Positions 44,382-56,242 of a DNA stretch of 64,000 bases are shown piece after piece. The stretch is from Prado023 sp963706875 (GTDB taxonomy: Bacteria; Actinomycetota; Actinomycetes; S36-B12; CAIYMF01). The notes below the pieces were generated by a model. That model saw only the letters and a program-made list of their open reading frames with translations, made no database searches and was not told the DNA's origin. Made by a program: the position numbers and the translations under genes. Every line of letters begins with the position of its first letter. The first letter of the stretch is position 1. The DNA lies in assembly GCA_963706875.1 (NCBI GenBank), contig CAVPNW010000018.1, forward strand, positions 107,879 through 171,878. Reading direction: 5' to 3'.

Positions 44382-45344
44382 TCAGCCGGACTTGGGTGGT
44401 GGTCCCGTCCGCTTGCTCCGAGGCTGCTTCTTCGGCTGGGTGCGACCGCTGGGCTTGTCCTCAGCGACCACCTCCCCCACGATCACTGCGGTCGAACCGG
44501 ACGATTCCGGCGAAACCGGCAGGCCCTTCTTGGCTGCCTTCGCAGCCTTCCTCGCCGCGGCTGCCTCGGCGGCAGGTGTCCCCGGCTGCGGGTTGTTCCT
44601 GATGACCCAGAACTGCTGTCCCATCGTCCAGAGGTTGGTCGTGAACCAGTAGATGAGCACACCGATCGGGAAGTTCAGGCCGCCGACGGCGAACAGCACC
44701 GGGAAGATGTACATCATGATCTTCATCTGCTGGGCGATCGGGTTGTCGCTCGCCGTGTTCTTCAGCAGCAGCTGCCGCTGGGTGATGAAGCTGGTCACCG
44801 ACATCAGGACGATCAGGATGACGGCAAGGATCTTGGTGTTGGTCGGGTTGGGTGTCTCCGCGGCATTCGCGAAGGTGCCGTAGAGCGGAACCCCGAAGAT
44901 GGCAGCATCGTGGGCCGAGGCCAGGAGATCTGCGTAGCGATCCCACTTGAACACACCGACGGGAACCTCGGCGGCGATGTTCTGCAGCACCCGGAACAGG
45001 GCGAAGAAGATCGGGGCCTGCAGCAGGATCGGCAGGCAGGAGGACAGCGGGTTGGTCCCGGTCTCCTTGTAGAGCGCCATCATCTCCTGGGACTGGCGCT
45101 CCTTGTCCCCGGCGTACTTGGTCTGGATCTCCTTGAGCTGCGGCTGGATGGCCTGCATGTTGCGCTGCGCGCGGATCTGCTTGACGAACAGCGGGATCAA
45201 CAGGATCCGGATGACGACCACGAGGCCGACGATGGACAGCGTCCACGCCCAGCCGCTGTCCGGGTCCAGGAAGAGCGACCAGAACTGGTGCCACAGCACC
45301 AGGACCCATGAGACTGCGTCCTGCAGCCATTCCCAGAGGAACAC
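44382..45344 (-). CDS. yidC: membrane protein insertase YidC
   Basis: This 320-residue polytopic protein has the YidC/Oxa1 core: VVIRILLIPLFVKQIRAQRNM, QPQLKEIQTKYAGDK, NPLSSCLPILLQAPIFFALFRVL and LNFPIGVLIYWFTTNLWTMGQ. A basic C-terminal tail, typical of species lacking SRP-like adaptors, follows. It inserts membrane proteins alone or with SecYEG. The start is GTG 45344, 3 bases from the yidD stop. Confidence 0.95.
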   Translation of the reverse strand: MFLWEWLQDAVSWVLVLWHQFWSLFLDPDSGWAWTLSIVGLVVVIRILLIPLFVKQIRAQRNMQAIQPQLKEIQTKYAGDKERQSQEMMALYKETGTNPLSSCLPILLQAPIFFALFRVLQNIAAEVPVGVFKWDRYADLLASAHDAAIFGVPLYGTFANAAETPNPTNTKILAVILIVLMSVTSFITQRQLLLKNTASDNPIAQQMKIMMYIFPVLFAVGGLNFPIGVLIYWFTTNLWTMGQQFWVIRNNPQPGTPAAEAAAARKAAKAAKKGLPVSPESSGSTAVIVGEVVAEDKPSGRTQPKKQPRSKRTGPPPKSG

Positions 45345-45347
45345 GAA

Positions 45348-45635
45348 CTAGCTCCCTACTCGTTGCGTGGTCGGACGGACGTCCTTACCACCGCGCCAGC
45401 TCCCCTTCGCGGGCACGTGATCGATCCCACCGGGGGACCAGGGGTTGCAGCGCACCAGGCGCCCGACGGAGAGGAGGAACCCCTTCACCGGCCCATGGGT
45501 GCGTACCGCCCCCAGAGCATAAGCCGAACAGGAGGGGTGGTACCGACATGTGGGTCCCGAGAGCGGCGAGATGAACCGCTGATAGCCACGAATTCCCCCT
45601 ACCAGGATCAGCGACAGCAGGCGTCCGATGGTCAT
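45348..45635 (-). CDS. yidD: membrane protein insertion efficiency factor YidD
   Basis: This 95-residue protein has the YidD signature RGYQRFISPLSGPTCRYHP followed by SCSAYALGAVRTHG and RCNPWSPGG. It is a small membrane-associated helper of YidC. I chose ATG 45635 (MTIGRLLSLILVGG); a longer start at 45683 overlaps rnpA. Confidence 0.93.
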   Translation of the reverse strand: MTIGRLLSLILVGGIRGYQRFISPLSGPTCRYHPSCSAYALGAVRTHGPVKGFLLSVGRLVRCNPWSPGGIDHVPAKGSWRGGKDVRPTTQRVGS

Positions 45636-45679
45636 GTCCCACCCACGCCGTGCTGCAGATCCGAATCCCTGGCCCTGTG

Positions 45680-46057
45680 TCATGGGGACACCACCCGCGG
45701 GGTCCCAGTGTCATGTCCCAGCCTGGACACAGCTCGCCGGACACCCGAGGACAGGTCGTGGGCCAGATCCGGACCCGAGGCTTCGGCGGACGGGGGCAGC
45801 GCACGGACGACGACCTCCGTGCCAGCCGGAAGGTCCTCGAGGTGCGCCGCCATCAGGTGGCGCAACTGCCTGGTCACCCGGTGTCGGACGACGGAGCCAC
45901 CCACAGAGCGCCCGACGACGAAGCCCGCCCGGGCGGGAACTGCCGAATCGGTGGCCAAGGCATGCACCACAACAGTGTGCGCCGCAGCCCTGGAACCCGC
46001 GCGCATGACGACGCGGAACTCCTCAGCGCGCCGGATCCTTCGGCGCCCGGGCAGCAC
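45680..46057 (-). CDS. rnpA: ribonuclease P protein component
   Basis: This 125-residue basic protein has the RnpA motif GFVVGRSVGGSVVRHRVTRQLRHLM (RNR-like core). It supports the RNA subunit in removing tRNA 5' leaders. The GTG start at 46057 gives the expected LPGRRRIRRAEEF N-terminus; the frame is open further upstream only because it reads through rpmH in another frame. Confidence 0.92.
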   Translation of the reverse strand: MLPGRRRIRRAEEFRVVMRAGSRAAAHTVVVHALATDSAVPARAGFVVGRSVGGSVVRHRVTRQLRHLMAAHLEDLPAGTEVVVRALPPSAEASGPDLAHDLSSGVRRAVSRLGHDTGTPRVVSP

Positions 46058-46071
46058 GAAAGGCTCGGCAG

Positions 46072-46206
46072 CTAGGCCGAGATGCGAGTGCGACCCTTGC
46101 CGCGACGCGCGGCGAGCACGGCACGACCCGCCCGCGTGCTCATGCGGGTGCGGAACCCGTGCGTACGGGCGCGCCGACGGTTGTTCGGCTGGAAAGTGCG
46201 CTTCAT
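46072..46206 (-). CDS. rpmH: 50S ribosomal protein L34
   Basis: This 44-residue protein reads MKRTFQPNNRRRARTHGFR and continues RMSTRAGRAVLAARRGKGR, the complete L34 signature. It is 14 bases upstream of rnpA and divergent from dnaA, as in most bacteria. Confidence 0.97.
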   Translation of the reverse strand: MKRTFQPNNRRRARTHGFRTRMSTRAGRAVLAARRGKGRTRISA

Positions 46207-46538
46207 GGCGTCTCATCCTTGCGGCTGGGTGTTCTCGGACGAAGAGCCTTCGGCGTGTGCACCACTGGCCGCACGGACCTCTTCCTGGGTACTAAGGTAC
46301 GCAACCGCCTGAGGACGGGTCAAACGCGCGTGGTTCCAGCCCTTCTCATCTCAGGTCCGATGCCGATGGCCAGGCCGCGAGCACGCATGCGCCGGCATCA
46401 GCCGGGCACCGTGGTCGGGGGCTCAGCGAACCTGTGGAAAACTCTTGCACGCCACCGCCGCAGGGGCATAGGTTCGCCGGGTTGTCCGCGGTGCGGATCG
46501 TGGCGTTGGGACGCACAGCGAGGGAAAGAGGTTCACCC
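46207..46538. promoter_or_regulatory. rpmH-dnaA divergent intergenic region
   Basis: This 332-base region should carry the divergent rpmH and dnaA promoters. It has one DnaA-like sequence (TGTGGAAAA near 46435) and an AGGGAAAGAGG ribosome site for dnaA at 46521-46531. I could not assign convincing -35/-10 pairs. Confidence 0.5.
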
Positions 46539-47963
46539 GTGGATGACACTGCAGACCCGGCCGACATCTGGGCCAGCGCCATCAGCTCGCTGGACAGCAC
46601 GGCCCTGAGCCGCTCCCACCGGGCGTTCCTGCAGTTGTCCCGGCTGGTCAACGTCTACGGCAGTGTCGCAGTCCTGGCTGCCCCCAACCCGTTCGCCAAG
46701 GACGTCCTGGAGTCCCACCTGCGACCACCCATCGAGGACTCGCTGGCTGCCCTGCTGGGCCGGGACATCAGCCTCGCAGTCACCGTGGACCCGTCCCTTG
46801 ACGTCGATGACGACCTGGCCGACATCTGGGCTGACTCCACCTACGCCGACCGGCCGGCGGATCCGACCGGACCACAGCCGGTCGTGCGGCCCGGAGCACG
46901 TGCCACCGAGTCCAAGCCGGAGCAGTCCGCACGCCTGAACCCGCGCTACACGTTCGACACCTTCGTCGCCGGCGCCAGCAACAGGTTCGCCCACGCGGCA
47001 GCCGTGGCGGTCGCCGAGCAGCCGGCCCGCAGCTACAACCCCCTGGTCATCTACGGGGAGTCGGGGCTGGGCAAGACCCACCTGCTGCACGCCATCGGCC
47101 ACTACACGCAGATGCTCTACTCGGGCACCCGCGTTCGCTACGTCTCCAGCGAGGAGTTCACCAACGAGTTCATCAACTCGATCCGTGACGACGCCGCGCT
47201 GCTGTTCCAGCGCCGGTACCGCGACGTCGACGTCCTGCTGGTCGACGACATCCAGTTCCTCTCGGGCAAGGTGCAGACCCAGGAGGAGTTCTTCCACACG
47301 TTCAACACCCTGCACAACGCCAACAAGCAGATCGTCATCACCTCCGACATCGCCCCCAACCGCCTCAAGGACTTCGAGGACCGCATGCGCACGCGGTTCG
47401 GCTGGGGACTGACCACCGACATCCAGCCGCCCGACCTCGAGACCCGGATCGCCATCCTGCGCCGCAAGACCGACCAGGAGGGGATCACCGTCCCGGCAGA
47501 CGTCCTGGAGTACATCGCCAGCAAGATCTCGCGCAACATCCGTGAGCTCGAGGGCGCCCTGATCCGCGTCACTGCCTTCGCCAGCCTGAGCAAGCGGCCC
47601 GTGGACCTCAACCTCGCCGAGGAGGTTCTGCGCAACGTCATCCCGAACGAGGCCGGCCCGGAGATCACCGCACCGGCGATCATGCTGGAGACCGCGAAGT
47701 TCTACTCGGTGACCATCGACGACCTGACCGGGCAGTCCCGGTCCAGGACCCTGGTCACCGCCCGCCAGGTGGCCATGTACCTGTGCCGGGAGCTGACCGA
47801 CCTGTCCCTGCCCAAGATCGGGGAGCTCTTCGGTGGCCGGGACCACACGACGGTCATGCATGCCGATCGCAAGATCCGCACGCTGATGGCCGAGAGGCGC
47901 TCGCTCTACAACTCCGTCATGGACCTCACGGCCCGGATCCGGGCGTCGGCCGCCACTCGTTGA
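46539..47963 (+). CDS. dnaA: chromosomal replication initiator DnaA
   Basis: The start is GTG 46539 after AGGGAAAGAGG; the frame upstream is not conserved. The 474-residue protein has the N-terminal domain I, a short acidic linker, and the AAA+ domain starting at NPRYTFDTFVAGASNRFAHA. Walker A is GESGLGKTHLLHA, Walker B is LLVDDIQFL, and the C-terminal box-binding HTH ends with GGRDHTTVMHADRKI. It opens oriC in the ATP form. Confidence 0.97.
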   Translation: MDDTADPADIWASAISSLDSTALSRSHRAFLQLSRLVNVYGSVAVLAAPNPFAKDVLESHLRPPIEDSLAALLGRDISLAVTVDPSLDVDDDLADIWADSTYADRPADPTGPQPVVRPGARATESKPEQSARLNPRYTFDTFVAGASNRFAHAAAVAVAEQPARSYNPLVIYGESGLGKTHLLHAIGHYTQMLYSGTRVRYVSSEEFTNEFINSIRDDAALLFQRRYRDVDVLLVDDIQFLSGKVQTQEEFFHTFNTLHNANKQIVITSDIAPNRLKDFEDRMRTRFGWGLTTDIQPPDLETRIAILRRKTDQEGITVPADVLEYIASKISRNIRELEGALIRVTAFASLSKRPVDLNLAEEVLRNVIPNEAGPEITAPAIMLETAKFYSVTIDDLTGQSRSRTLVTARQVAMYLCRELTDLSLPKIGELFGGRDHTTVMHADRKIRTLMAERRSLYNSVMDLTARIRASAATR

Positions 47964-48400
47964 GCGCGCTGCCCTGTGGAGGACACGCAGGATGGACGCG
48001 GCGTGTCGTTCCACCAAGGCCCGGCACGGCTGTGGACGAGGTCGTCCTGCCCTGTGCGTGGGACCCGATGTCCACGAATCACATCGGTCCGACTCAGCTG
48101 GGCCCACAGGGGCTGTGGTCAAGGACACGCTCCGCGACCTGCGACGACGGCAGTTGTCCCCAGGATCCACAGCACCTACTACGAAGACTCCACTTACTTA
48201 GGGATGATTCGATGAACCGCCCTCTGGGCCGGTTCGCCTGTGGACGACCCCGGATCGAGGAGCCGACCCGGGCAACTCCACCGAGGACGGGATGGCACCC
48301 CGCCACCAGCAGGTTGGGGCCGGATTGTCGCGGCGGTGCATCCCGGTGTCACCGCCGCGTCGTAGGGTGACCCAGCAGAGCGCACACCCAGGAGGAGTTC
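47964..48400. other. oriC: chromosomal replication origin oriC
   Basis: The dnaA-dnaN gap contains a cluster of 9-mers matching the DnaA box TTGTCCACA with one mismatch: TGTGGACGA at 48031-48039, TGTGGTCAA at 48114-48122, TTGTCCCCA at 48154-48162 and TGTGGACGA at 48239-48247. Weaker ones occur at about 47975, 48068 and 48163. An AT-richer stretch (about 48173-48216) is a candidate unwinding element. The location is typical of actinobacterial oriC. Confidence 0.9.
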
Positions 48401-49543
48401 GTGAAGTTCCGCGTCGACCGTGACCAGTTCGCCGATGCCGTGGCGTGGGCCGGGCGGACCGTACCCACCCGGCCCGCACTGCCCATGCTGTCGGGGCTGC
48501 GCCTCGAGTGCGTCGACGGCTCCGAGCCCAGGGTGTCCATCGCCAGCTACGACTACGAGGTCTCCGGACGCGTCGAGGTGGCCGCCGATGTCACCGACGC
48601 CGGTGTCGTGCTGGTCAACGGTCGCCTCCTGGTCGATATCGCGCGCTCGCTGCCGGCCCAGCCCGTGGACGTCGAGATAGAGGGCACCCGACTGCGGGTG
48701 CGCTGTGGACGGGCCTCCTTCGAGCTGCCCACGCTGCCCGTGGAGGAGTACCCGCCACTGCCGGCGATGCCAGACCCGAGTGGCAGCGTCCCCGGGACCG
48801 TGCTGGCGGGGGCCGTGGCACAGGTGGCCGTCGCAGCGGGGCGCGATGACGCCCTGCCGTTCCTCACCGGAGTACGTGTCGAGGTCGATGGCGACCAGGT
48901 GACGCTGGCGGCGACCGACCGCTACCGACTCGCGGTGCGCACGTTCTCGTGGAGCCCGCAGGTCGCCGACTTCAATGCGGCCGCCCTCGTGCCTGCGCGG
49001 ACCCTTGCCGACACGGCCAAGGCCCTTGCCCACGCCGATGAGGTCCACCTGGCCTTCGGGTCCGCCGCGCTGGGTGAGGGCCTGCTGGGCATCGAGGGAC
49101 TCGACCGGCGCACCACCACGCGCCTGCTGGAGGGAGACTTCCCCAAGTACCGGGCGCTGCTGCCCTCGGAGTCCCCCACAGTCGCCCGCGTCGAGACGGC
49201 TGCGCTGACCGAGGCGGTGAAGCGTGTTGCGCTGGTCGCTGAGCGCTCCAGTGCGGTGAAGATGATCTTCAACGGCCAGGAGCTCGTGCTCGAGGCCGGC
49301 ACCGGCGACGACGCCATCGGCCTTGATGCCATCGAGTGCGTCCTGACCGGCGAGCCCATGGAGCGGATCGCCTTCAACCCCGGCTACCTCCTCGAGGGAC
49401 TGGCAGCGATCTCCAAGCCGGTGACCAACATGGCCTTCACGAACGCGAACAAGCCTGCCGTGCTGACCGGGGCGGCGAGCTTCGACGCGGACGCCTCGGA
49501 TGACTACCTGTACCTGTTGATGCCCGTCCGCCTGCCGTCCTAG
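48401..49543 (+). CDS. dnaN: DNA polymerase III beta sliding clamp
   Basis: This 380-residue protein starts at GTG 48401 after GGAGGAG. It has beta-clamp features throughout: FADAVAWAGRTVP, LPVEEYPPLP, LPFLTGVRVEV and the C-terminal DYLYLLMPVRLPS. It forms the ring that tethers polymerase III to DNA. recF follows 5 bases later. Confidence 0.96.
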   Translation: MKFRVDRDQFADAVAWAGRTVPTRPALPMLSGLRLECVDGSEPRVSIASYDYEVSGRVEVAADVTDAGVVLVNGRLLVDIARSLPAQPVDVEIEGTRLRVRCGRASFELPTLPVEEYPPLPAMPDPSGSVPGTVLAGAVAQVAVAAGRDDALPFLTGVRVEVDGDQVTLAATDRYRLAVRTFSWSPQVADFNAAALVPARTLADTAKALAHADEVHLAFGSAALGEGLLGIEGLDRRTTTRLLEGDFPKYRALLPSESPTVARVETAALTEAVKRVALVAERSSAVKMIFNGQELVLEAGTGDDAIGLDAIECVLTGEPMERIAFNPGYLLEGLAAISKPVTNMAFTNANKPAVLTGAASFDADASDDYLYLLMPVRLPS

Positions 49544-49547
49544 CAGC

Positions 49548-50693
49548 GTGCACGTCACCCATCTCGGCCTGGTCGACTTCCGGTCCTACGTGGCCGTGGA
49601 GCTCGACCTCCCCGCCGGGGTGACCACCTTCGTGGGTGCCAACGGGCAGGGCAAGACCAACCTGGTCGAGGCGATCGGCTACGCCTGCGCGTTGCGCTCG
49701 CACCGCGTGGCCACCGATGCCCCGCTCGTGCGCCAGGGAGCCGAGCGGGCGGTGGTCCGGGTCCAGGCTGACCGGGGCGGGCGCGAGGTGGTCGTCGAGC
49801 TCGAGATCACCCCGGGCAGGGCCAACCGCGCACGGCTCAACCGGTCACCGGTTCCTCGGCAGCGCGATGTCCTGGGTCAGGTGTCCCGGGTGCTGTTCGC
49901 CCCGGAGGACCTGTTCCTGGTCAAGGGGGATCCCGGGGAGCGGCGCACGTACCTCGACGAGCTCACGGTGGCCCTGGCTCCACGCTTCGATGCCGTCCTG
50001 TCGGACCTGGAGCGGGTCCTGCGACAGCGCAACTCGCTGCTGAAGTCGGCCTCAGCCCTGCGCGGAGGGGGTGCTCGGAGCCGCTCGGCAGCCGAGGCGA
50101 CCCTGTCGATCTGGGACGACCAGCTCGCGGCCCTCTCCGCGGACGTGATCGCTGCGCGGGCGGCACTCGTCGATCGCCTGTCCGACCCCCTGGCGCAGGC
50201 CTACCGGGCGGTGGCCCCGGGGAGCCGCGATCCCCGGGCCCTCATCGAGTACGTCCCCGGTGTCCCAGGGGCCCAGGGACTGGGACGAGACGGATTGGTC
50301 GAACAGGTGCGCGAGTCCCTGCTGGCCCGACGCGACGAGGAGTTCGCCCGCGGGATCACGCTGGTCGGCCCGCATCGCGACGAGTTGGCAGTGTCCCTGA
50401 ACGGGATGCCCGTGCGCGGGTATGCCTCCCACGGGGAGTCCTGGTCCATGGCCCTGGCCCTTCGGCTGGCGTCCTATGACATTGTCCGTGCCGAGGCCGG
50501 GCCCGGGGGTGAGCCGGTGCTGATCCTCGATGACGTCTTCGCTGAACTCGACGCCGACCGCCGGGAGCGCCTGGCCGTGGCGGTCGCGCAGGTGGAGCAG
50601 GTCCTGATCACCGCGGCGGTTCCCGAGGATGTCCCTCAGGCCCTACGGGGTCGGACCGTGGCCGTCAGCGACCTGGTCGCGAGTGCTGCATGA
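49548..50693 (+). CDS. recF: DNA replication/repair protein RecF
   Basis: This 381-residue SMC-like ATPase has Walker A GANGQGKTNLVEAI, the signature GESWSMALALRLAS and Walker B PVLILDDVFAELD. It helps load RecA at single-strand gaps. The start is GTG 49548 and its stop overlaps the DciA start (ATGA). Confidence 0.95.
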   Translation: MHVTHLGLVDFRSYVAVELDLPAGVTTFVGANGQGKTNLVEAIGYACALRSHRVATDAPLVRQGAERAVVRVQADRGGREVVVELEITPGRANRARLNRSPVPRQRDVLGQVSRVLFAPEDLFLVKGDPGERRTYLDELTVALAPRFDAVLSDLERVLRQRNSLLKSASALRGGGARSRSAAEATLSIWDDQLAALSADVIAARAALVDRLSDPLAQAYRAVAPGSRDPRALIEYVPGVPGAQGLGRDGLVEQVRESLLARRDEEFARGITLVGPHRDELAVSLNGMPVRGYASHGESWSMALALRLASYDIVRAEAGPGGEPVLILDDVFAELDADRRERLAVAVAQVEQVLITAAVPEDVPQALRGRTVAVSDLVASAA

Positions 50694-51310
50694 GGGCGCA
50701 GGGTCCGCAGCCCGTGGGGGGCCCGGGTGAGCCGCCCGACCCGCCGGAACCGGCCCGTGGGCAGGAGGACCGCCGCGACGAGGCCATGGACCTTCCCGGT
50801 GCCGTCCCGGATGCCGCCCGTGCGGTCCTGTCCCGGGTCAGGTCGGCGGCCCGGGCAGGGGCACCAGCCACCGAGCAGCGGTCCAATCGACCGTCGGCGA
50901 GCCGTAGGAGGCGCCGGCCGGTCGCGGGGTTCTCCGGCCCGGGGCCCGATGATCGCGATCCCATGGCCATCGCGGGAGCCTGGTCCCGGCTCGTCGACGA
51001 TCAGGGGTGGCACCAGGGTCTCGACGTCGCGCGGCTGCTCGGCATGTGGCCCGAGATCGTCGGTGCGGCCAACGCGGAGCACGCGACCCCGGAGTCGTTC
51101 GATCCGGGATCCGGGGTGCTGCTGGTCCGCACGTCCTCCACGGCCTGGGCCGAGCAGTTGCGGCTGATGATGCCGACCCTGCGCACCGCCATCGAGGCGC
51201 AGGTCGGTCAGGGGGTCGTGCGCGACATCCGGGTCGTCGGCCCCACGCCGCCGCGCACCCGCGGGCGGCTGCGGGTGCGCGGCCGAGGGCCCCGCGACAC
51301 CTACGGGTGA
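50690..51310 (+). CDS. dciA: DciA-like helicase-loading protein (DUF721)
   Basis: This 206-residue protein has a disordered Pro/Arg-rich N-terminus and a C-terminal DUF721 domain (WHQGLDVARLLGMWPEIVG, TPESFDPGSGVLLVRTSSTAWAEQL, in two parts). DciA interacts with the replicative helicase DnaB in bacteria lacking DnaC. It lies between recF and gyrB, as in mycobacteria (Rv0004). Confidence 0.88.
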   Translation: MRAQGPQPVGGPGEPPDPPEPARGQEDRRDEAMDLPGAVPDAARAVLSRVRSAARAGAPATEQRSNRPSASRRRRRPVAGFSGPGPDDRDPMAIAGAWSRLVDDQGWHQGLDVARLLGMWPEIVGAANAEHATPESFDPGSGVLLVRTSSTAWAEQLRLMMPTLRTAIEAQVGQGVVRDIRVVGPTPPRTRGRLRVRGRGPRDTYG

Positions 51311-51557
51311 TCGTTGCCGGCCAGCCGGCCGAGACGCAGAATCGCCGCCAAACGCCGCGGTCCGCAGGGATGTGGGGGGGATCATCCCCGGCAGGTGCGA
51401 GGCCCTGCGCGCGTCCTATGTGGATTTCCGGCCGTGGATGGCCCAGCACAGGGTAGAATTCTGGCATCACGCAGTCGTGGGGGAGTCGCGGGTCCTCAGC
51501 ACCCGCAGAGGTCTGAGACTGCCGTCTGCGAGTCCCACCGGAGTCAGGAGTCATCAG
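51311..51557 (+). promoter_or_regulatory. dciA-gyrB intergenic region with candidate gyrB promoter
   Basis: This 247-base gap has a TAGAAT element at 51454-51459 that would suit a -10 box about 100 bases before gyrB. No convincing -35 is seen at the usual spacing. An AGGAG ribosome site lies just before GTG 51558. Confidence 0.4.
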
Positions 51558-53515
51558 GTGTCCTATGACGCGAGTGCGATCACAGTCCTCGAGGGGCTGG
51601 ACGCCGTGCGCAAGCGGCCGGGCATGTACATCGGGTCGACCGGCGAGCGGGGCCTGCACCACCTGGTCTACGAGGTGGTGGACAACTCGGTCGACGAGTC
51701 CCTGGCCGGCTACTGCGACCGGATCGAGGTCACGCTGCTGGCCGATGGCGGCGTCCGGGTCGTGGACAACGGTCGCGGCATCCCCGTGGACATCGTGGCC
51801 AGTGAGGGCAAGCCGGGCGTCGAGGTCGTGCTCACGGTCCTGCACGCGGGCGGCAAGTTCGGGGGCAGCGGGTACGCGGTCTCCGGTGGCCTGCACGGCG
51901 TCGGTGTCTCGGTGGTGAACGCCCTGTCGACCCGCCTGGACGTCGAGGTGCGCCGAGAGGGCCACGTGTGGCGTCAGGAGTACGCCCACGGCGTGCCCGG
52001 GGCACCGCTGTCCAAGGACGAGGCGACCCAGGACAACGGGACCTCGGTCACCTTCTGGGCTGACGAGGACATCTTCGAGACCACGCACTACGACTTCGAG
52101 ACGCTCTCGCGCCGCTTCCAGGAGATGGCCTTCCTCAACCGGGGACTGACGATCGCCCTGGCCGATGAGCGGGTCCACCCGACCGACGACGACTCGGTCG
52201 AGGATCAGCCCGGGCCCCGTCAGGTGACCTACCACTACGAGGGCGGCATCGCCGACTTCGTCCGCTACCTCAACGCCAAGCGTGGGGCGGCGCATCCGAC
52301 GGTCATCGAGTTCTTCGCCGAGGACCTCGACAAGGGGATCTCGGCCGAGATCGCCATGCAGTGGAGCGACCTGTTCAATGAGAGCGTCTACACCTTCGCG
52401 AACACGATCAACACGACCGAGGGTGGCGCCCACGAGGAGGGCTTCCGGGCCGCGCTGACCACCCTGGTCAACAAGTTCGCACGCACCTGGAACATCCTCA
52501 AGGAGAAGGACGTCAACCTCTCCGGGGAGGACATCCGTGAGGGCCTGACGGCCATCGTCAGCGTGAAGCTCCGTGAGCCCCAGTTCGAGGGCCAGACGAA
52601 GACCAAGCTGGGCAACACCGAGGCCAAGACCGTGGTCCAGTCGGTGGTGTTCGAGCAGCTCGGCGCCTGGTTCGAGTCGAACCCGGCCGAGGGCCGGGAG
52701 ATCGCTCGCAAGGCGGTATCGGCCAGCCATGCCCGGATGGCCGCCCGCAAGGCCCGGGACCTGGCCCGCAACCGCAAGGGCCTGCTCGGTGGCGGCGGCC
52801 TGCCGGGCAAGCTGATCGACTGCTCGAGCCGGGAGCCGGAGAACTGCGAGCTGTTCATCGTCGAGGGTGACTCGGCCGGTGGGTCGGCCCGTCAGGCGCG
52901 GGATCCCAAGACCCAGGCGATCCTGCCGATCCGCGGAAAGATCCTCAACGTCGAGAAGGCCCGTATCGACAAGGTGCTGCAGAACAACGAGGTCCAGGCA
53001 CTGATCTCGGCCATGGGCGCGGGCGTCCAGGACGAGTTCGACAAGGACAAGCTGCGCTACCACAAGCTGGTCCTGATGGCCGACGCCGACGTCGATGGCC
53101 AGCACATCCGCACGCTGCTGCTGACCCTGCTGTTCCGCTACATGCGTCCCCTGATCGAGCACGGACACGTGTACCTGGGACAACCGCCGCTGTTCAAGAT
53201 CAAGTGGATCAAGGCCGCTCCGGAGTACGCGTACTCCGAGCGGGAGCGCGACGCCCTGATCGAGGCGGGCGTCGCCGCTGGGCGGAAGCTTCCCAAGGAG
53301 GAGGCGATCCAGCGCTACAAGGGCCTCGGGGAGATGAACTGGCAGGAGCTGCGCGACACCACGATGAACCCCGAGGTGCGGATCCTGCTGCAGGTCACCC
53401 TCGATGACGCGGCCCAGGCCGACGAACTGTTCATGACGCTGATGGGCGAGGACGTCGAGAGCCGTCGTTCGTTCATCCAGCGCAACGCCCGCGACGTGAG
53501 GTTCCTGGACATCTG

Positions 53516-53516
<1 letters not shown>
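51558..53516 (+). CDS. gyrB: DNA gyrase subunit B
   Basis: This 652-residue ATPase subunit has the GHKL motifs (VDNSVDES, DNGRGIP, GGLHGVGVSVVNALS), the TOPRIM segment EGDSAGGSARQARD and PIRGKILNVEKAR with LMADADVDGQHIRTLL. It supplies ATP hydrolysis for negative supercoiling with GyrA. I chose GTG 51558 (SYDASAITVLEGLDAVRKRPG) because an AGGAG site precedes it. Its stop overlaps the gyrA start by one base. Confidence 0.97.
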
Positions 53517-56137
<2,621 letters not shown>

Positions 56138-56242
56138 GGCCACCGCCTGGGGTCCCCGGTGGACCCGAGGCGGCGAGCCGGGCCGTCCCAGCATGGGCGG
56201 TATACCATCGGGGCTGGTCGCAACGGTGACGGGAGGATCGAC

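Noticed and set aside
45635..45683. Longer yidD start overlapping rnpA
   Set aside because: The extra residues (MTQGQGFGSAARRGWD) are not part of the YidD family N-terminus; ATG 45635 fits better.
46057..46216. Longer rnpA start running through rpmH
   Set aside because: The extension is rpmH read in another frame; GTG 46057 gives the normal RnpA length.
50838..53183. Long open frame (781 codons) on the minus strand opposite gyrB
   Set aside because: It is an antisense shadow of gyrB caused by high GC at third positions; its translation is low-complexity and resembles no protein family.
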